From: Lacticaseibacillus zeae DSM 20178 = KCTC 3804
GTDB lineage: Bacteria > Bacillota > Bacilli > Lactobacillales > Lactobacillaceae
Direction: 5' to 3'
Assembly: GCF_000260435.1 (NCBI RefSeq)
Contig: NZ_BACQ01000022.1
Location: 1-64,000, forward strand
DNA: 64,000 bases
In this document: piece after piece, positions 9,957 to 18,585 of the stretch
Layout: every line of letters begins with the position of its first letter
Position numbering within the stretch: the first letter of the stretch is position 1
Notes under the pieces: model-generated
Databases searched by the model: none
Told to the model about the DNA's origin: nothing
Seen by the model: only the letters and a program-made list of their open reading frames with translations
Position numbers and translations under genes: made by a program

Positions 9957-11543
9957 TCATTGTTTGTGCGCAAATGCTGGCACGGCCTGTAACTTACTAG
10001 GCCATTTGGACTGAGCATCTTTTAGTAGTGCTTGCCAAGCCTGCCATACATTGGTTTCTGAATACCGCTCTGCCGAATCATAAGCACCGGTCGAATAGTG
10101 TTGTGCCAGTTCCGGATCGCGCAGTACATCAAGTATGGCGGCTGCCAACGCCTTGTAATCGCCATTAGCCACAATTCGACCGTTGATCCCATCTTCAATA
10201 ATTTCATTGGGTCCATAGTTGACATCGTACGTGAACCCGATCAGCCCGTGTGAAATGGCCTCCATGATGCCCAGGTTAAATCCTTCCATCCGCGACGTGA
10301 GGCCATACATCATGGCATGATTTTCAACTTCTGCAATATTAGTGGTGTAACCTTTAAACTTCACAACATCTTCCAGGTGATTCTCTTTGATCGCCGCTTC
10401 AATCGCTCGCCGCGCCTTGAAGTTTTCTGAAGGATCCGCATACCCGTATAAATCTAAGCTGACAGCAGGTATCGCGCGATGCACGATACCGATGGCCCGC
10501 ACCAGATCATCAAGGCGTTTTTCCCAAGCGATACGGGCAAAAACGACCATTTTGCCAAACTGCCGCTTTGCTACGGGAATTCGTGGTTCGGCTAACTGGT
10601 GATCAGGAATAATGCCCACAGGAATGGTAAACAGTTTTGTCTGCGGCGAAAACCGTGCCTCAACGTCCCGAGTTTGCCGGTGAGTCGCTGAAACCACGGC
10701 ATCGTAACCGTTCATGGCGTGCATGCCAAACTCATAAAAGTTGTTCAAAATAGCATGCATCGGATCTTGCGAGTCGCTGGCGTGCGAGTTGTGCAAGTAA
10801 AACACCGTATACGCTGGCCTTTTCAGATGGAGCAAGCCCCAATCCCCTAAATGTGCGCGATCAAGCACAAAAATATTCGGTGTCGTTTCTGACCAAAAAG
10901 CCTCGTTAAGTAAATCAAAAAAATGTTTGGTCAGACGCTCAATCGTATCGAATTGACGAACAGTTCCATCCCGGTCAATCAACCGCCAGCCTGACTTTTG
11001 GCGCTTGCCAACCGCGTCATCCTTATTAAAAGTTTCCAAAACCGTTTTTCCGGCAGGCGTTTGCCAAGTCTCCGTGCCGATTTTGTTGTCTGGTGTATAC
11101 CATTGACTTAGTGATACAAAACCGCGACTGTCATAGTGATCGACCCGAAAAAGATTGTTAAAACCGTCAAAGAGTTCAACCGACTGAACTGTCCTATCGT
11201 CATTCAAATTAACCCGTGCAACCAGCTGCCCGCGTGCCGTGAAGACCAGATCCCGCGTCTCCTCATGTTGTACGTGTGTATTCATGACCCCAAAGTCAAG
11301 CTCTGCCGTAACAATATTTTTGGAAGGGACATCTAACGCTTCCTGAAAATAGTCAAACATGCCAATCAGTTGTCGATCCGCAATTCCAGCCTCTTTGGCG
11401 TGAACGTGGAGTTGTGGGTCCCAGTCGCGGATCACGATACGCGACTCAACATGATGAGCATTAAAGAGTCTAAAGCGAGCCAGTTCCGCATGTTCAATCC
11501 CCGATTTCTGTTTGGGCATTGATGCGTTTATGAAGAAATTCAT
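9957..11543 (-). CDS. Glycosyltransferase, GT4-type (first of a pair), likely protein O-glycosylation
   Basis: 528 residues from the ATG at 11543, chosen because AGGAGG lies 10 nt upstream. It starts NFFINASMPKQKSGIEHAEL and shares its layout with the downstream glycosyltransferase: an N-terminal extension ending around the MFDYFQEALDVP segment (compare MYDFFQGTMDVP in the partner), then a GT-B fold with MVVFARIAWEKRLDDLVRA and the signature EGFNLGIMEAISHGL (E-x7-E). Its stop lies 10 bp before the next start, so the pair is co-translated and probably works as a complex, as known for GtfA/GtfB-type protein glycosyltransferases. First gene of the adhesin operon; promoter and palindrome upstream. 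A wall-teichoic-acid glucosyltransferase is the main alternative, disfavoured by context. Confidence 0.82.
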   Translation of the reverse strand: MNFFINASMPKQKSGIEHAELARFRLFNAHHVESRIVIRDWDPQLHVHAKEAGIADRQLIGMFDYFQEALDVPSKNIVTAELDFGVMNTHVQHEETRDLVFTARGQLVARVNLNDDRTVQSVELFDGFNNLFRVDHYDSRGFVSLSQWYTPDNKIGTETWQTPAGKTVLETFNKDDAVGKRQKSGWRLIDRDGTVRQFDTIERLTKHFFDLLNEAFWSETTPNIFVLDRAHLGDWGLLHLKRPAYTVFYLHNSHASDSQDPMHAILNNFYEFGMHAMNGYDAVVSATHRQTRDVEARFSPQTKLFTIPVGIIPDHQLAEPRIPVAKRQFGKMVVFARIAWEKRLDDLVRAIGIVHRAIPAVSLDLYGYADPSENFKARRAIEAAIKENHLEDVVKFKGYTTNIAEVENHAMMYGLTSRMEGFNLGIMEAISHGLIGFTYDVNYGPNEIIEDGINGRIVANGDYKALAAAILDVLRDPELAQHYSTGAYDSAERYSETNVWQAWQALLKDAQSKWPSKLQAVPAFAHKQ

Positions 11544-11635
11544 ACTTGTAAAATCCTCCTGCAACGCTTCCACTGGATTAGACGGCCATTAACGAACACA
11601 AATTTCAGTGACTTTCGGTACCATCTCCCTCCTCG

Positions 11636-11693
11636 TTGTTTGGGTTTAACCAAACTTACGTTATATTATATCTGATAGAATTAATTTTTTACA
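11636..11693 (-). promoter_or_regulatory. Putative promoter and 18 bp palindrome upstream of the adhesin glycosylation operon
   Basis: On the minus strand a perfect TATAAT occupies 11665-11670 with a weak -35 (TGTAAA, 11688-11693, 17 bp spacer). Just downstream of the expected start point lies an 18 bp near-perfect palindrome, GTTTGGGTTTAACCAAAC (11638-11655), placed like a repressor operator. Inference from sequence only. Confidence 0.5.
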
Positions 11694-11930
11694 GTTATTA
11701 CCTCGGTTTATTTTTTAAACATATTTTTGGTTTAATTGCTTATAAGTTCCGCCATCTCAACACTTCTAATAACTTATGGTTAAATTAAAAAGGTGGGCTG
11801 AAAAGGCTTTCGAGAACGATTTTGCAGAGAACATGTTCATAATTATGAAGTTATTTAATATACCGAATTCGCTTATCAATCGTTTGAGTACACCCGCTGA
11901 CTTAACACCAATGGCAACTGGAATCGCCCA

Positions 11931-11976
11931 CAAAAAAACTTCATTTCAGCCATTTGTTCGTGACTGAAATGAAGCT
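11931..11976 (-). terminator. Intrinsic terminator of galU
   Basis: Minus-strand hairpin AGCTTCATTTCAG / CTGAAATGAAGT (arms at 11938-11949 and 11964-11975) followed by seven T residues. Confidence 0.8.
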
Positions 11977-12094
11977 ACTATCGAAAACTAAATTTAAGCT
12001 GCCACCGATCCACACGGGCAAGGGCACTTCATCGTAAGGCAATTAGCCTTACCCTTTCGCTCCTCATGTGACATCGACATCCATTTACATCAAG

Positions 12095-13015
12095 TTACTT
12101 TTTATTCGCCGGTTTGCCGACAGATTTGCCTGACTGCAATTTCGCAGCCAAATCAAGAATATAGGCCCGCAGCTCATCCTTGACTTCTGGATGGGTTAAG
12201 CCATATTCAATATTGGTTTTGACATAACCGAATTTGTTACCGACATCATACCGATCGCCGGTAAACTCATGGGCGAAGACCCGTTGCGTTTGATTCAGTG
12301 TATCAATGGCATCAGTCAGCTGGATTTCGTTTCCTTTACCCGGCTTTTGGCTTTCAAGAATGTCGAAAATCTCCGGTGTCAATAAGTAACGGCCGATAAT
12401 TGCCAAGTCGCTTGGTGCATCAGCGACTGCTGGCTTTTCAACGAACTTCTTCACGTTGAAGAGGCCTTTGGAGACTTCTTTTTCAGGATCAATGACGCCG
12501 TAAGCCGATACCTCATCATGTGGAACTTTCTTAACGGCAAGAATCGAGGCATGGGTCTTATCGTACTCATTGATGAGTTGTTTGGTTAACGGAACCTTGT
12601 CGTTCATCAAATCATCGCCAAGCATCACAACGAATGGCTCGTCGCCTACAAACGACTTAGCCAACCGAACGGCATCCCCAAGGCCACGCGGATATGGCTG
12701 GCGCACGAAGAACAAGTTAACCCCGATATCAGTGGTTGAATGAACAAGCTGCAACAAGGCATCTTTATGTTTTTCTTTTAGATTTTGTTCCAATTCAGGA
12801 GCCGAATCGAAATGGTCCTCAATCGAACGCTTTTGTTTACCCTCAACAATCAGAATATCTTCAATACCACTGGCTTTAGCTTCTTCAACGATGAATTGAA
12901 TGGTCGGTTTGTCAACAATTGGCAACATTTCCTTAGCTAAAGCTTTTGTTGCCGGCAAAAAACGGGTCCCAAGCCCAGCTGCCGGAATGACTGCTTTACG
13001 AACTTTCACACGCAT
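12095..13015 (-). CDS. galU: UTP--glucose-1-phosphate uridylyltransferase
   Basis: 306 residues. Makes UDP-glucose from UTP and glucose-1-phosphate in the cytoplasm, feeding glycolipid, teichoic-acid, exopolysaccharide and Leloir-pathway reactions. The N-terminus shows the nucleotidyltransferase signature [19 protein letters not shown] (about residues 12-30), then [14 protein letters not shown], and MLGDDLM with the metal-binding acidic residues near residue 130. Length is normal for bacterial GalU. Start ATG at 13015 has GAAGGGA upstream. Monocistronic, with its own downstream terminator. It lies next to the adhesin glycosyltransferases and could supply their donor sugar, but that link is only positional. 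Confidence 0.96.
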   Translation of the reverse strand: MRVKVRKAVIPAAGLGTRFLPATKALAKEMLPIVDKPTIQFIVEEAKASGIEDILIVEGKQKRSIEDHFDSAPELEQNLKEKHKDALLQLVHSTTDIGVNLFFVRQPYPRGLGDAVRLAKSFVGDEPFVVMLGDDLMNDKVPLTKQLINEYDKTHASILAVKKVPHDEVSAYGVIDPEKEVSKGLFNVKKFVEKPAVADAPSDLAIIGRYLLTPEIFDILESQKPGKGNEIQLTDAIDTLNQTQRVFAHEFTGDRYDVGNKFGYVKTNIEYGLTHPEVKDELRAYILDLAAKLQSGKSVGKPANKK

Positions 13016-13124
13016 ACAAGTCCCTTCTCTACTAATTTAACTACCTACTCTACTATACTAGAAACCGCTTGCGAAGAGTACACGATTCCGCTAATTCTAA
13101 GAAAGAATTCATAACTTCATCGCA

Positions 13125-13171
13125 AAAAAATAAAAAAATCTCGGTTATTGTCAAAATGACCGGGATTTTTG
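13125..13171 (-). terminator. Terminator of the phosphomevalonate kinase gene
   Basis: Minus-strand hairpin AAAAATCCCGGTCA / TAACCGAGATTTTT directly after the stop codon, followed by a long T-rich run (TTTTTTTATTTTTTT). Confidence 0.8.
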
Positions 13172-14245
13172 TTAATCATTAATTTCATGGACTTTGAACT
13201 TCAGCGGTTCAATATGGTGCTTTCGCCAAGCCGCCAACAACGGCTGAATGGCCTGATGGGAATCAATCAAGACAATCCCACAGTCACCACCGCCTGCTCC
13301 TGACGATTTAGCCGCGCCACCTGCTTCTTCAGCCAGCGTCACCAATTGCCGCAAAGCCGGCGTTTGAATTGCAACCCCGGAAAAGTGTGCCAACTCGTCC
13401 AACAATTCACGGTTACGGCGAATGCCAGCCTGAATATGACTGAGCGAATGTTCCCTAAAGCCGGTAATGAGTTTCTCAAGTGTCTCGCGACTTGCCGTCA
13501 AAAACTGTTGATAAAGTTGTGGCTTTTTGGCTTTAGCCAAGGTGATTTTATCGACTAATTGTGATGTCGATGCTGGCGAACCGGTCCAGCCAACCAGTAG
13601 TTGCATATCTGCTGGCGCCGTTAACAACTCAATTGACAAATCCGGCCAGTCAGCTTTGATCAAATCTGCCAGTGACATCTGATTTCTGGCAGCCGCCAAC
13701 CATGCCTTGTCAAATGAGCGGTAGGCGATCCATCCACCATAAACCGATGCAGCAATGTCACCTAAAGAGCCATTACCCTGAACATCGAGGTGGGCAATGG
13801 CCGCAAGCTTATAAATCTGGTCTTTGGACATCTTCAAATCATAAAACTTGGCAAGCGCTTTGATCGTCGCGACTGTCACCGCTGCGGAACTCCCCAAACC
13901 ATACTTCTTTCCGTCTTTGGCATCCAGTTGCGAATCAATATAAAGCTTGTATAAAGCAAGCGGTTTATTTAATTCACGCGCATACTGTTCCGTTAATTTA
14001 ATCGCCGAGAGAATGTAATGAAATGGATTATCCCGGTTATCAAAAACCATCTCATCGCCTTGGCGTTGCCAGTATAGCGAATTTTCTTGATACTGTTCAG
14101 ACACGATACTGCCGAAATGCTTCGCGGCTTCGACTGTCACGGTGACAAATTGATCCAATGCCACAATGATTGCCGGGAAGCCGGTTTCGACCACCGCGTA
14201 TTCACCGGCAACATAAAGTTTGCCTGGCGCCTGCGCTGTTATCAC
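13172..14245 (-). CDS. mvaK2: Phosphomevalonate kinase (GHMP kinase)
   Basis: 357 residues from a GTG at 14245, preferred because AAGGG sits 10 nt upstream and homologues begin right before the APGKLYVAGEYAVVE motif; a TTG at 14263 would add six residues. Phosphorylates phosphomevalonate to the diphosphate in the mevalonate route to isopentenyl diphosphate. The GHMP ATP loop KYGLGSSAAVTVAT lies near residues 105-118 and the C-terminal glycine-rich motif AKSSGAGGGDCGIV near 320. In many lactobacilli this gene stands with mevalonate kinase and decarboxylase genes; here it stands alone with its own terminator, so the other steps must be encoded elsewhere. Confidence 0.92.
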   Translation of the reverse strand: MITAQAPGKLYVAGEYAVVETGFPAIIVALDQFVTVTVEAAKHFGSIVSEQYQENSLYWQRQGDEMVFDNRDNPFHYILSAIKLTEQYARELNKPLALYKLYIDSQLDAKDGKKYGLGSSAAVTVATIKALAKFYDLKMSKDQIYKLAAIAHLDVQGNGSLGDIAASVYGGWIAYRSFDKAWLAAARNQMSLADLIKADWPDLSIELLTAPADMQLLVGWTGSPASTSQLVDKITLAKAKKPQLYQQFLTASRETLEKLITGFREHSLSHIQAGIRRNRELLDELAHFSGVAIQTPALRQLVTLAEEAGGAAKSSGAGGGDCGIVLIDSHQAIQPLLAAWRKHHIEPLKFKVHEIND

Positions 14246-14447
14246 ACAATCAGAACCCTTCAATTTTCATTAATCAAGGACCCCAGAAGGAATCCGACTG
14301 TAAGTATAGCTGACCTGAAGTGACAAAAATGTTAGTCAGCAAAAACCTTACCCTTTTTAAAGAAATACCTTAATTATTTTAGCAGACATTAGACTTTCTG
14401 CAAGAGCGTGAGCAGGAGCACTTAGAAATGGAAAAATAAGCCGCTTA

Positions 14448-15338
14448 TCATTTTTGCTGTCCAGGATCCAAAAACGCTAACTGTTTCTCCTTAATCTCGG
14501 CAAACGTCTGCCACCACATTCTTTCCCAACGCGTGGTTGGCGTGAACTTATCCCATGGCATTGGAAAATAGCCATTCGAGGCAAAATGAATGATTCCAGG
14601 CCGGTCCAATTGGCTTCTTATCTCATTGACCCGTTGCGGTGCCAAATGTTCATACTTATTCAGTAACCGATCATCGTATTGCAGATTAAACCGCCACGGC
14701 AACAGATGAATGTGCTGATAAAAGACAATATTGATAATATTTTGGTCACCATACGGGTAATTACGCCGATTGATGGCAGCCATCATCTTGTCAAACGGCG
14801 CAAAAGCTCGATAGGCGCGGGCATTAGCCACAAATACCCCTGCATTGATGTACTGGTCTGTACTCGGCAGGAAAAATTTCTTTGCCCGATTATGATTCGG
14901 ATGCGTGGCGTCTTCGTAATCCAAAACCCCGCCAAGGATGTCTCCTGGCGTTAGCTGATCAAACAGTTCATTCACATCGGTTGTGACCAGCACATCATTG
15001 TCCAAATACGCCAACTGATCATACGCCTGGAAATAATAAGGCAGCAACAGCCGCCAAAGGACCATTTTCGGCAATTTCGTGCCTGTTTCAAAATGATCCG
15101 AGACTTTTCCCATCATCTCGTATGGCGGCGTCCAAAAATCAATCGATATTTGTCCCTTGCCATACAATTGGGGCATTTGGCGAACGAAGTCGATATCTTC
15201 TTGATATCCACCTTCCAGTATCACCAGTATTTTCAGCGGGTCGTCTGATTCATAATGCTTGATTAAAGATGTTATCGCCGTAGCGGTCAACATAATATGT
15301 AAACCTTTTACACAAAAGACGACTGCTCGATTAGCCAT
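14448..15338 (-). CDS. Family 8 glycosyltransferase (retaining, DxD type)
   Basis: 296 residues, ATG at 15338 after AGGAGG. GT8 enzymes transfer glucose or galactose from UDP-sugars to lipooligosaccharide, polysaccharide or glycoprotein acceptors. The start AVVFCVKGLHIMLTATAITS matches the GT8 N-terminus, and the metal-binding DxD is in YLDNDVLVTTDVNEL (D113, D115). Later conserved parts are YINAGVF and NIINIVFYQ, and IIHFASNGYFPMPW near the end supplies the late His. No signal peptide or membrane segment, so cytoplasmic. Monocistronic between phosphomevalonate kinase and a divergent plus-strand pair. The acceptor cannot be told from sequence. Confidence 0.85.
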   Translation of the reverse strand: MANRAVVFCVKGLHIMLTATAITSLIKHYESDDPLKILVILEGGYQEDIDFVRQMPQLYGKGQISIDFWTPPYEMMGKVSDHFETGTKLPKMVLWRLLLPYYFQAYDQLAYLDNDVLVTTDVNELFDQLTPGDILGGVLDYEDATHPNHNRAKKFFLPSTDQYINAGVFVANARAYRAFAPFDKMMAAINRRNYPYGDQNIINIVFYQHIHLLPWRFNLQYDDRLLNKYEHLAPQRVNEIRSQLDRPGIIHFASNGYFPMPWDKFTPTTRWERMWWQTFAEIKEKQLAFLDPGQQK

Positions 15339-15550
15339 CTAACATCCTCCTTTCATAATTATCAGGTAACAGATTACGAATCTTGATCGCGGTTGCACGT
15401 CAAAACTTTTCTTTAGGGTTGTCAAATCATCTTCTTCAGCGATTTATATCAATGTAAGGCAAAACAAACGCCTTACCAATTCAAACCACTGTTAACCGAT
15501 ATCGGCCGAGTCGTTAACAAACCAGTCATTCATTATAAGGAGGAATCACC

Positions 15551-15760
15551 ATGAGCCGCAATATCACGCGCCAAACGATTGTTTATACCCTGACCGACCC
15601 GGAGAACGAAGCATTCAAGCAGGTACGTCGGATGAACAACGTTGACCCTAATGCCAAAGACGAAGAATTGCTGGCAATCGGTCAAGCGTTTGCGAAGCTT
15701 TATCCAAACGCATCACTGACCAGCACCGTCTTGCAACAACAAGCTGCTGTCGTTGCCTAA
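15551..15760 (+). CDS. DUF1659 family small protein
   Basis: 69 residues, ATG at 15551 after AAGGAGG. Shape and composition match the DUF1659 family, small proteins of unknown function in Firmicutes that are usually encoded next to a DUF2922 protein, as here. No membrane segment, no cysteine. 20 bp separate it from the next gene, so the two form an operon ended by the terminator near 16081. The gap before it (15339-15550) has imperfect inverted repeats (GTAAGGC/GCCTTAC near 15453-15476; GTTAAC arms near 15491-15516) but no clear consensus promoter. Confidence 0.75.
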   Translation: MSRNITRQTIVYTLTDPENEAFKQVRRMNNVDPNAKDEELLAIGQAFAKLYPNASLTSTVLQQQAAVVA

Positions 15761-15780
15761 GTTAACCGGAGGGATTATTA

Positions 15781-16014
15781 ATGAAAACACTGATTTTTAG
15801 TTTCAAGTCCGAAGCTGGTAAAGCCACAAGCATTCGGATCAACAAATACGACGCTGAGATCACGGCCGACCAGGCGCAGCAATTCGCCGACGCCGTTGCC
15901 CAGGCACAGGCTTTCAAAAAGGAAGGCATGAATCTGTATGCCACACCCGTCAGTGCTAAAGTGACCGAAACCAACAGCACCGACCTCTTCACCACCGAAA
16001 AAAAGCCCGCGTAA
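15781..16014 (+). CDS. DUF2922 family small protein
   Basis: 77 residues, ATG at 15781 with GGAGGG upstream. The pattern KTLIFSFKSEAGKATSIRI then a stretch of Ala/Gln-rich helix and a short beta segment fits the DUF2922 family. Members are paired with DUF1659 genes across Bacilli; no biochemical role is established. Acidic and soluble. It ends 66 bp before a strong terminator, so the operon is just these two genes. Confidence 0.75.
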   Translation: MKTLIFSFKSEAGKATSIRINKYDAEITADQAQQFADAVAQAQAFKKEGMNLYATPVSAKVTETNSTDLFTTEKKPA

Positions 16015-16080
16015 AGTAAAGGATCAAAACTGACCTCCCCTCTTAACACGGCACCCCATTTTCCATGATGATCGATATGA

Positions 16081-16121
16081 AGCAGCCATCACCTTCTTTT
16101 GAGGGCGATGGCTGCTTTTTT
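16081..16121 (+). terminator. Terminator of the DUF1659/DUF2922 operon
   Basis: Hairpin AGCAGCCATC / GATGGCTGCT (81-90 and 107-116 of this hundred) followed by a T-run. Confidence 0.85.
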
Positions 16122-16122
16122 G

Positions 16123-16254
16123 GTGAGCGTGAGCCGGTGCAGTTAGGAGCCTGCGTGTAAGCGGCCTTGGTCGCAATGGCGCGTCCTTTGCCATTGCGAC
16201 CAAGGTCCTTACACGCAGGCTCCTGCGCCGGGGAACGCGTTATGGTGAGCGCGT
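16123..16254. repeat. Dispersed long-hairpin intergenic repeat, copy A
   Basis: About 130 bp that folds on itself over arms of some 50 bp. The left arm includes GGAGCCTGCGTGTAAG and CCTTGGTCGCAATGGC; the right arm carries the complements GCCATTGCGACCAAGG and CTTACACGCAGGCTCC. Outer ends read GTGAGCGTGAGCCGG and CCGGGGAACGCGTTAT. Related copies are at 26926, 27702 and 57393, with partial copies at 26841 and 57517. Confidence 0.88.
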
Positions 16255-16324
16255 TATAGAAAGCGGAAATTCGATTTCACATTTGCCAACAAAAGAACAA
16301 ATTACCCCTCAACATGACCTACCA

Positions 16325-17371
16325 TCACGACTCCTTCTTCGGCTCATCGCTTTCACGACCGGCCAGCTTATTCAAGTCATCAAATGTTGGCAAGCCCAGC
16401 AAATGCGACCAGGCGCGCAACTTACCTAAAAGGCTTGCTTTCCCCGGCTTGTCTGCCGCCAATGCATTGGCATCCCCGGCCGAAATAATGCCTTGAAATT
16501 CGCGGGCATACTGCGCTAAAACCATTCCTAACTGCTGCGCGTAGCCCCAGTTAGCCACTAACTGCCGCGGCGACATTTTCGATAACACAAACAAACTCAA
16601 CGCCGCATACCGGCGTACTGCCAACGAAGTCAGTTCCGGTTTTTCCCGCGCAAGCGTCAGGAAAACGGCACCCAGTTGGTGAATGGCTTCCAGATCGCGC
16701 TTTTGAAATTTAGCATGAACGCTACTGGTCGCGTTAAATCGGTAGTAATATCGCGGTTGATCGACAAAATGAATTTGATCAATGCGTGGCAAGAGTTGGC
16801 CGATGAAATAAGCATCTTCAAGTAAATTAAAGTTGGCAACCGGCACTGGCTCCTTGAACAAATCGGCGCGAAACATTTTATTCCATAAATAACCACGCAG
16901 ATCATGGTCCTCAAGCCAATACCGATACTTGTCATCACCTTCGATTGTAAATACCGGCGCGTGAAACGACCGGGCTTTAATTTTAGTGCCGCCAATATAG
17001 TTATAGTAATTGACCACCGTCATATCGACCCGCGGTGTTTGCATTCCTTCTGCCATAGTGGATAACCACTGAGGGTGAACCAGATCATCGCTATCCATGA
17101 AAGCGAGGAACGAGCCCTTGGCGTGTTCAATGCCAACCTGCCGTGCGCGGGCCTGACCACCATTTTTAACCCGAATAACATGCAATCGCGCATTCTGGCG
17201 GGCATAGGCTGCTAAAATAATCTTACTGGTATCCACTGACCCGTCGTCCACGCAAAGGATCTCAAAATTTGAATAATCCTGAGCCAACAGACTATCCAGT
17301 GCCTGAGCCAAATACTTTTCGGCATTATAGACCGGCGTGATGACTGAGATCAATGCTTCATGAGCTGCCAT
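16325..17371 (-). CDS. Family 2 glycosyltransferase
   Basis: 348 residues, ATG at 17371 after GAGGGA. The GT-A fold starts ISVITPVYNAEKYLAQALDS; nucleotide-binding VDDGS (D42, D43) and metal-binding DSD (93-95) are present, so the enzyme should be active. Inverting GT2 enzymes of this bacterial type build capsule, exopolysaccharide or glycolipid sugars. The C-terminal 130 residues contain no clear membrane helix, so it is cytosolic or membrane-associated. It stands alone: the polysaccharide cluster, if any, is not here. Together with the GT8 gene it flanks the DUF1659/DUF2922 operon on the opposite strand. Acceptor unknown. Confidence 0.87.
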   Translation of the reverse strand: MAAHEALISVITPVYNAEKYLAQALDSLLAQDYSNFEILCVDDGSVDTSKIILAAYARQNARLHVIRVKNGGQARARQVGIEHAKGSFLAFMDSDDLVHPQWLSTMAEGMQTPRVDMTVVNYYNYIGGTKIKARSFHAPVFTIEGDDKYRYWLEDHDLRGYLWNKMFRADLFKEPVPVANFNLLEDAYFIGQLLPRIDQIHFVDQPRYYYRFNATSSVHAKFQKRDLEAIHQLGAVFLTLAREKPELTSLAVRRYAALSLFVLSKMSPRQLVANWGYAQQLGMVLAQYAREFQGIISAGDANALAADKPGKASLLGKLRAWSHLLGLPTFDDLNKLAGRESDEPKKES

Positions 17372-17444
17372 ATCGTCCCTCTTTTTCCTTGTTCCTACAA
17401 TGTTCTATTGTCCGACAGCACGGCGGCCAAAAGCGATATATTTA

Positions 17445-17492
17445 GCCAAATAAAACAACAAAAGCAGGAAACAAATGGCTGCTTCCTGCTTG
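17445..17492 (-). terminator. Terminator of map
   Basis: Minus-strand hairpin AAGCAGGAA / TTCCTGCTT (17462-17470 and 17483-17491) followed by T-rich TTTTGTTGTTTTATTT. Confidence 0.75.
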
Positions 17493-17560
17493 CAGATTCC
17501 GTGATAGCTGGTTTTGATCAACCGTTTCTCCTACCTTAATCCGGCTAGCGGCGAATCCCA

Positions 17561-18385
17561 TTATTCCGGAAGCGTCTTGAGATCGTCTTCGGTCAACTGA
17601 TACTTGGCGTCAATCGGATCACCCTGTGAGGTCAGAATCTTCGGACCGTTATCCGTAATCACAAGGGTATGCTCATACTGGGCACATTTGCTGCCATCAG
17701 CCGTGACATAGTATTCCCATGTATCACCTGGCACCTGCTTGCCCTTAATCTTCCAGGTGCCTTCCGTGATCATCGGTTCGATCGTAATGGTCATGCCTGC
17801 CTTCAATCGCAAGCCGTGGCCAGGGACGCCATAATGCGGCACATTCGGACTTTCATGCATTGTCGGCTGAATGCCATGACCCACAAGCTCACGAACATCC
17901 CCATAACCATTGTCGTCTTCTGTATAGGTCTGAATCGCCGCGCCAATATCACCGATTCGATTGCCGACGACTGCCTGATCAATCCCCAGATATAATGACT
18001 TCTTGGTCACATCCATCAGCTTCTGGTCAGCTTCCGAGACCTTACCGACACCATATGTCCAGCAGGAATCGCTAAAATAGCCATGCCAACTGATCACTGT
18101 ATCGACACTCACAACATCGCCGTCTTTTAATTTCAATCCCTTACGCGGAACAGCATGAGCAACTTCATCATTAATGCTGACACAGGTCACATACTTGTAG
18201 CCTTCAAAACCAACTTGTTCTGCTTTGGCGCCATGGGATTCAAAAAACTCTTTGGCGAACTTTTCGATTTCCCAGCTTGAGATTCCCGGCTTGATAATAT
18301 CGCGCAAGCCAACGTGCATTGCTGCTAAAATGGCACCTGACTTGGCCATGCCTTTAATTTCACGTGCTGATTTGATGGTAATCAA
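17561..18385 (-). CDS. map: Methionine aminopeptidase, type I
   Basis: 274 residues. Removes the initiator methionine from nascent proteins. The two-metal site is complete: D95 (SVDTV), D106 (FSDSC), H170 (VGHGI), E203 (TIEP) and E238 (QYEHT); H77 in AHAVP is the expected substrate-binding histidine. An insertion around GTWKIKGKQVPGDTWEYY, between the E203 motif and the last ligand, is seen in lactobacillus-type enzymes. Monocistronic, with a divergent flavodoxin gene and its promoter about 120 bp upstream. Confidence 0.95.
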   Translation of the reverse strand: MITIKSAREIKGMAKSGAILAAMHVGLRDIIKPGISSWEIEKFAKEFFESHGAKAEQVGFEGYKYVTCVSINDEVAHAVPRKGLKLKDGDVVSVDTVISWHGYFSDSCWTYGVGKVSEADQKLMDVTKKSLYLGIDQAVVGNRIGDIGAAIQTYTEDDNGYGDVRELVGHGIQPTMHESPNVPHYGVPGHGLRLKAGMTITIEPMITEGTWKIKGKQVPGDTWEYYVTADGSKCAQYEHTLVITDNGPKILTSQGDPIDAKYQLTEDDLKTLPE

Positions 18386-18498
18386 ACTTCTTGCCTGCTT
18401 TCCAATACGATTTTAACTCGCAATTAGTGTAGCATTAATTGGAAAAGAGCGCGAGTGTAGCCGGTATGACGAATGAATCGCCCAGAAATTGTCACCCT

Positions 18499-18572
18499 AT
18501 GCTATAATCAGGCGAATGAGCAAGAACAACAGCCTCGCCGTCATCGGAATTAGAGGGCTGTTTTTTAGGAGG
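18499..18572 (+). promoter_or_regulatory. Extended -10 promoter and terminator-like leader of the flavodoxin gene
   Basis: TGCTATAAT at 18500-18508 is a perfect extended -10 element; no good -35. About 20 nt downstream a hairpin (AACAGCCTC at 18528-18536 with GAGGGCTGTT at 18553-18562) runs into TTTTTT (18561-18566), which abuts the SD AGGAGG (18567-18572). It therefore looks like an intrinsic terminator inside the 5' leader, suggesting attenuation. Confidence 0.6.
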
Positions 18573-18585
18573 ATGAATAAAGAAA

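Larger units (their letters stand above)
11574..12094. other. 521 bp gap between galU and the glycosyltransferase operon
   Basis: AT-rich in its left half. It holds the putative operon promoter (11636-11693), the galU terminator (11931-11976) and a small GTAAGGC/GCCTTAC hairpin near 12034-12052 without a T-run. A 63-codon plus-strand frame at 11776-11967 has no convincing SD and overlaps the terminator, so I do not call it a gene. Confidence 0.6.

Noticed and set aside
11776-11967. 63-codon plus-strand frame
   Set aside because: No SD, no similarity seen, overlaps the galU terminator.
12034-12052. GTAAGGC/GCCTTAC hairpin, similar to one near 15453-15476
   Set aside because: Short, no T-run, only two copies noticed; not enough to call a regulatory element or repeat family.
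18499-18572. FMN riboswitch upstream of flavodoxin
   Set aside because: The leader is only about 70 nt with a single hairpin; FMN aptamers are far longer with conserved junctions.
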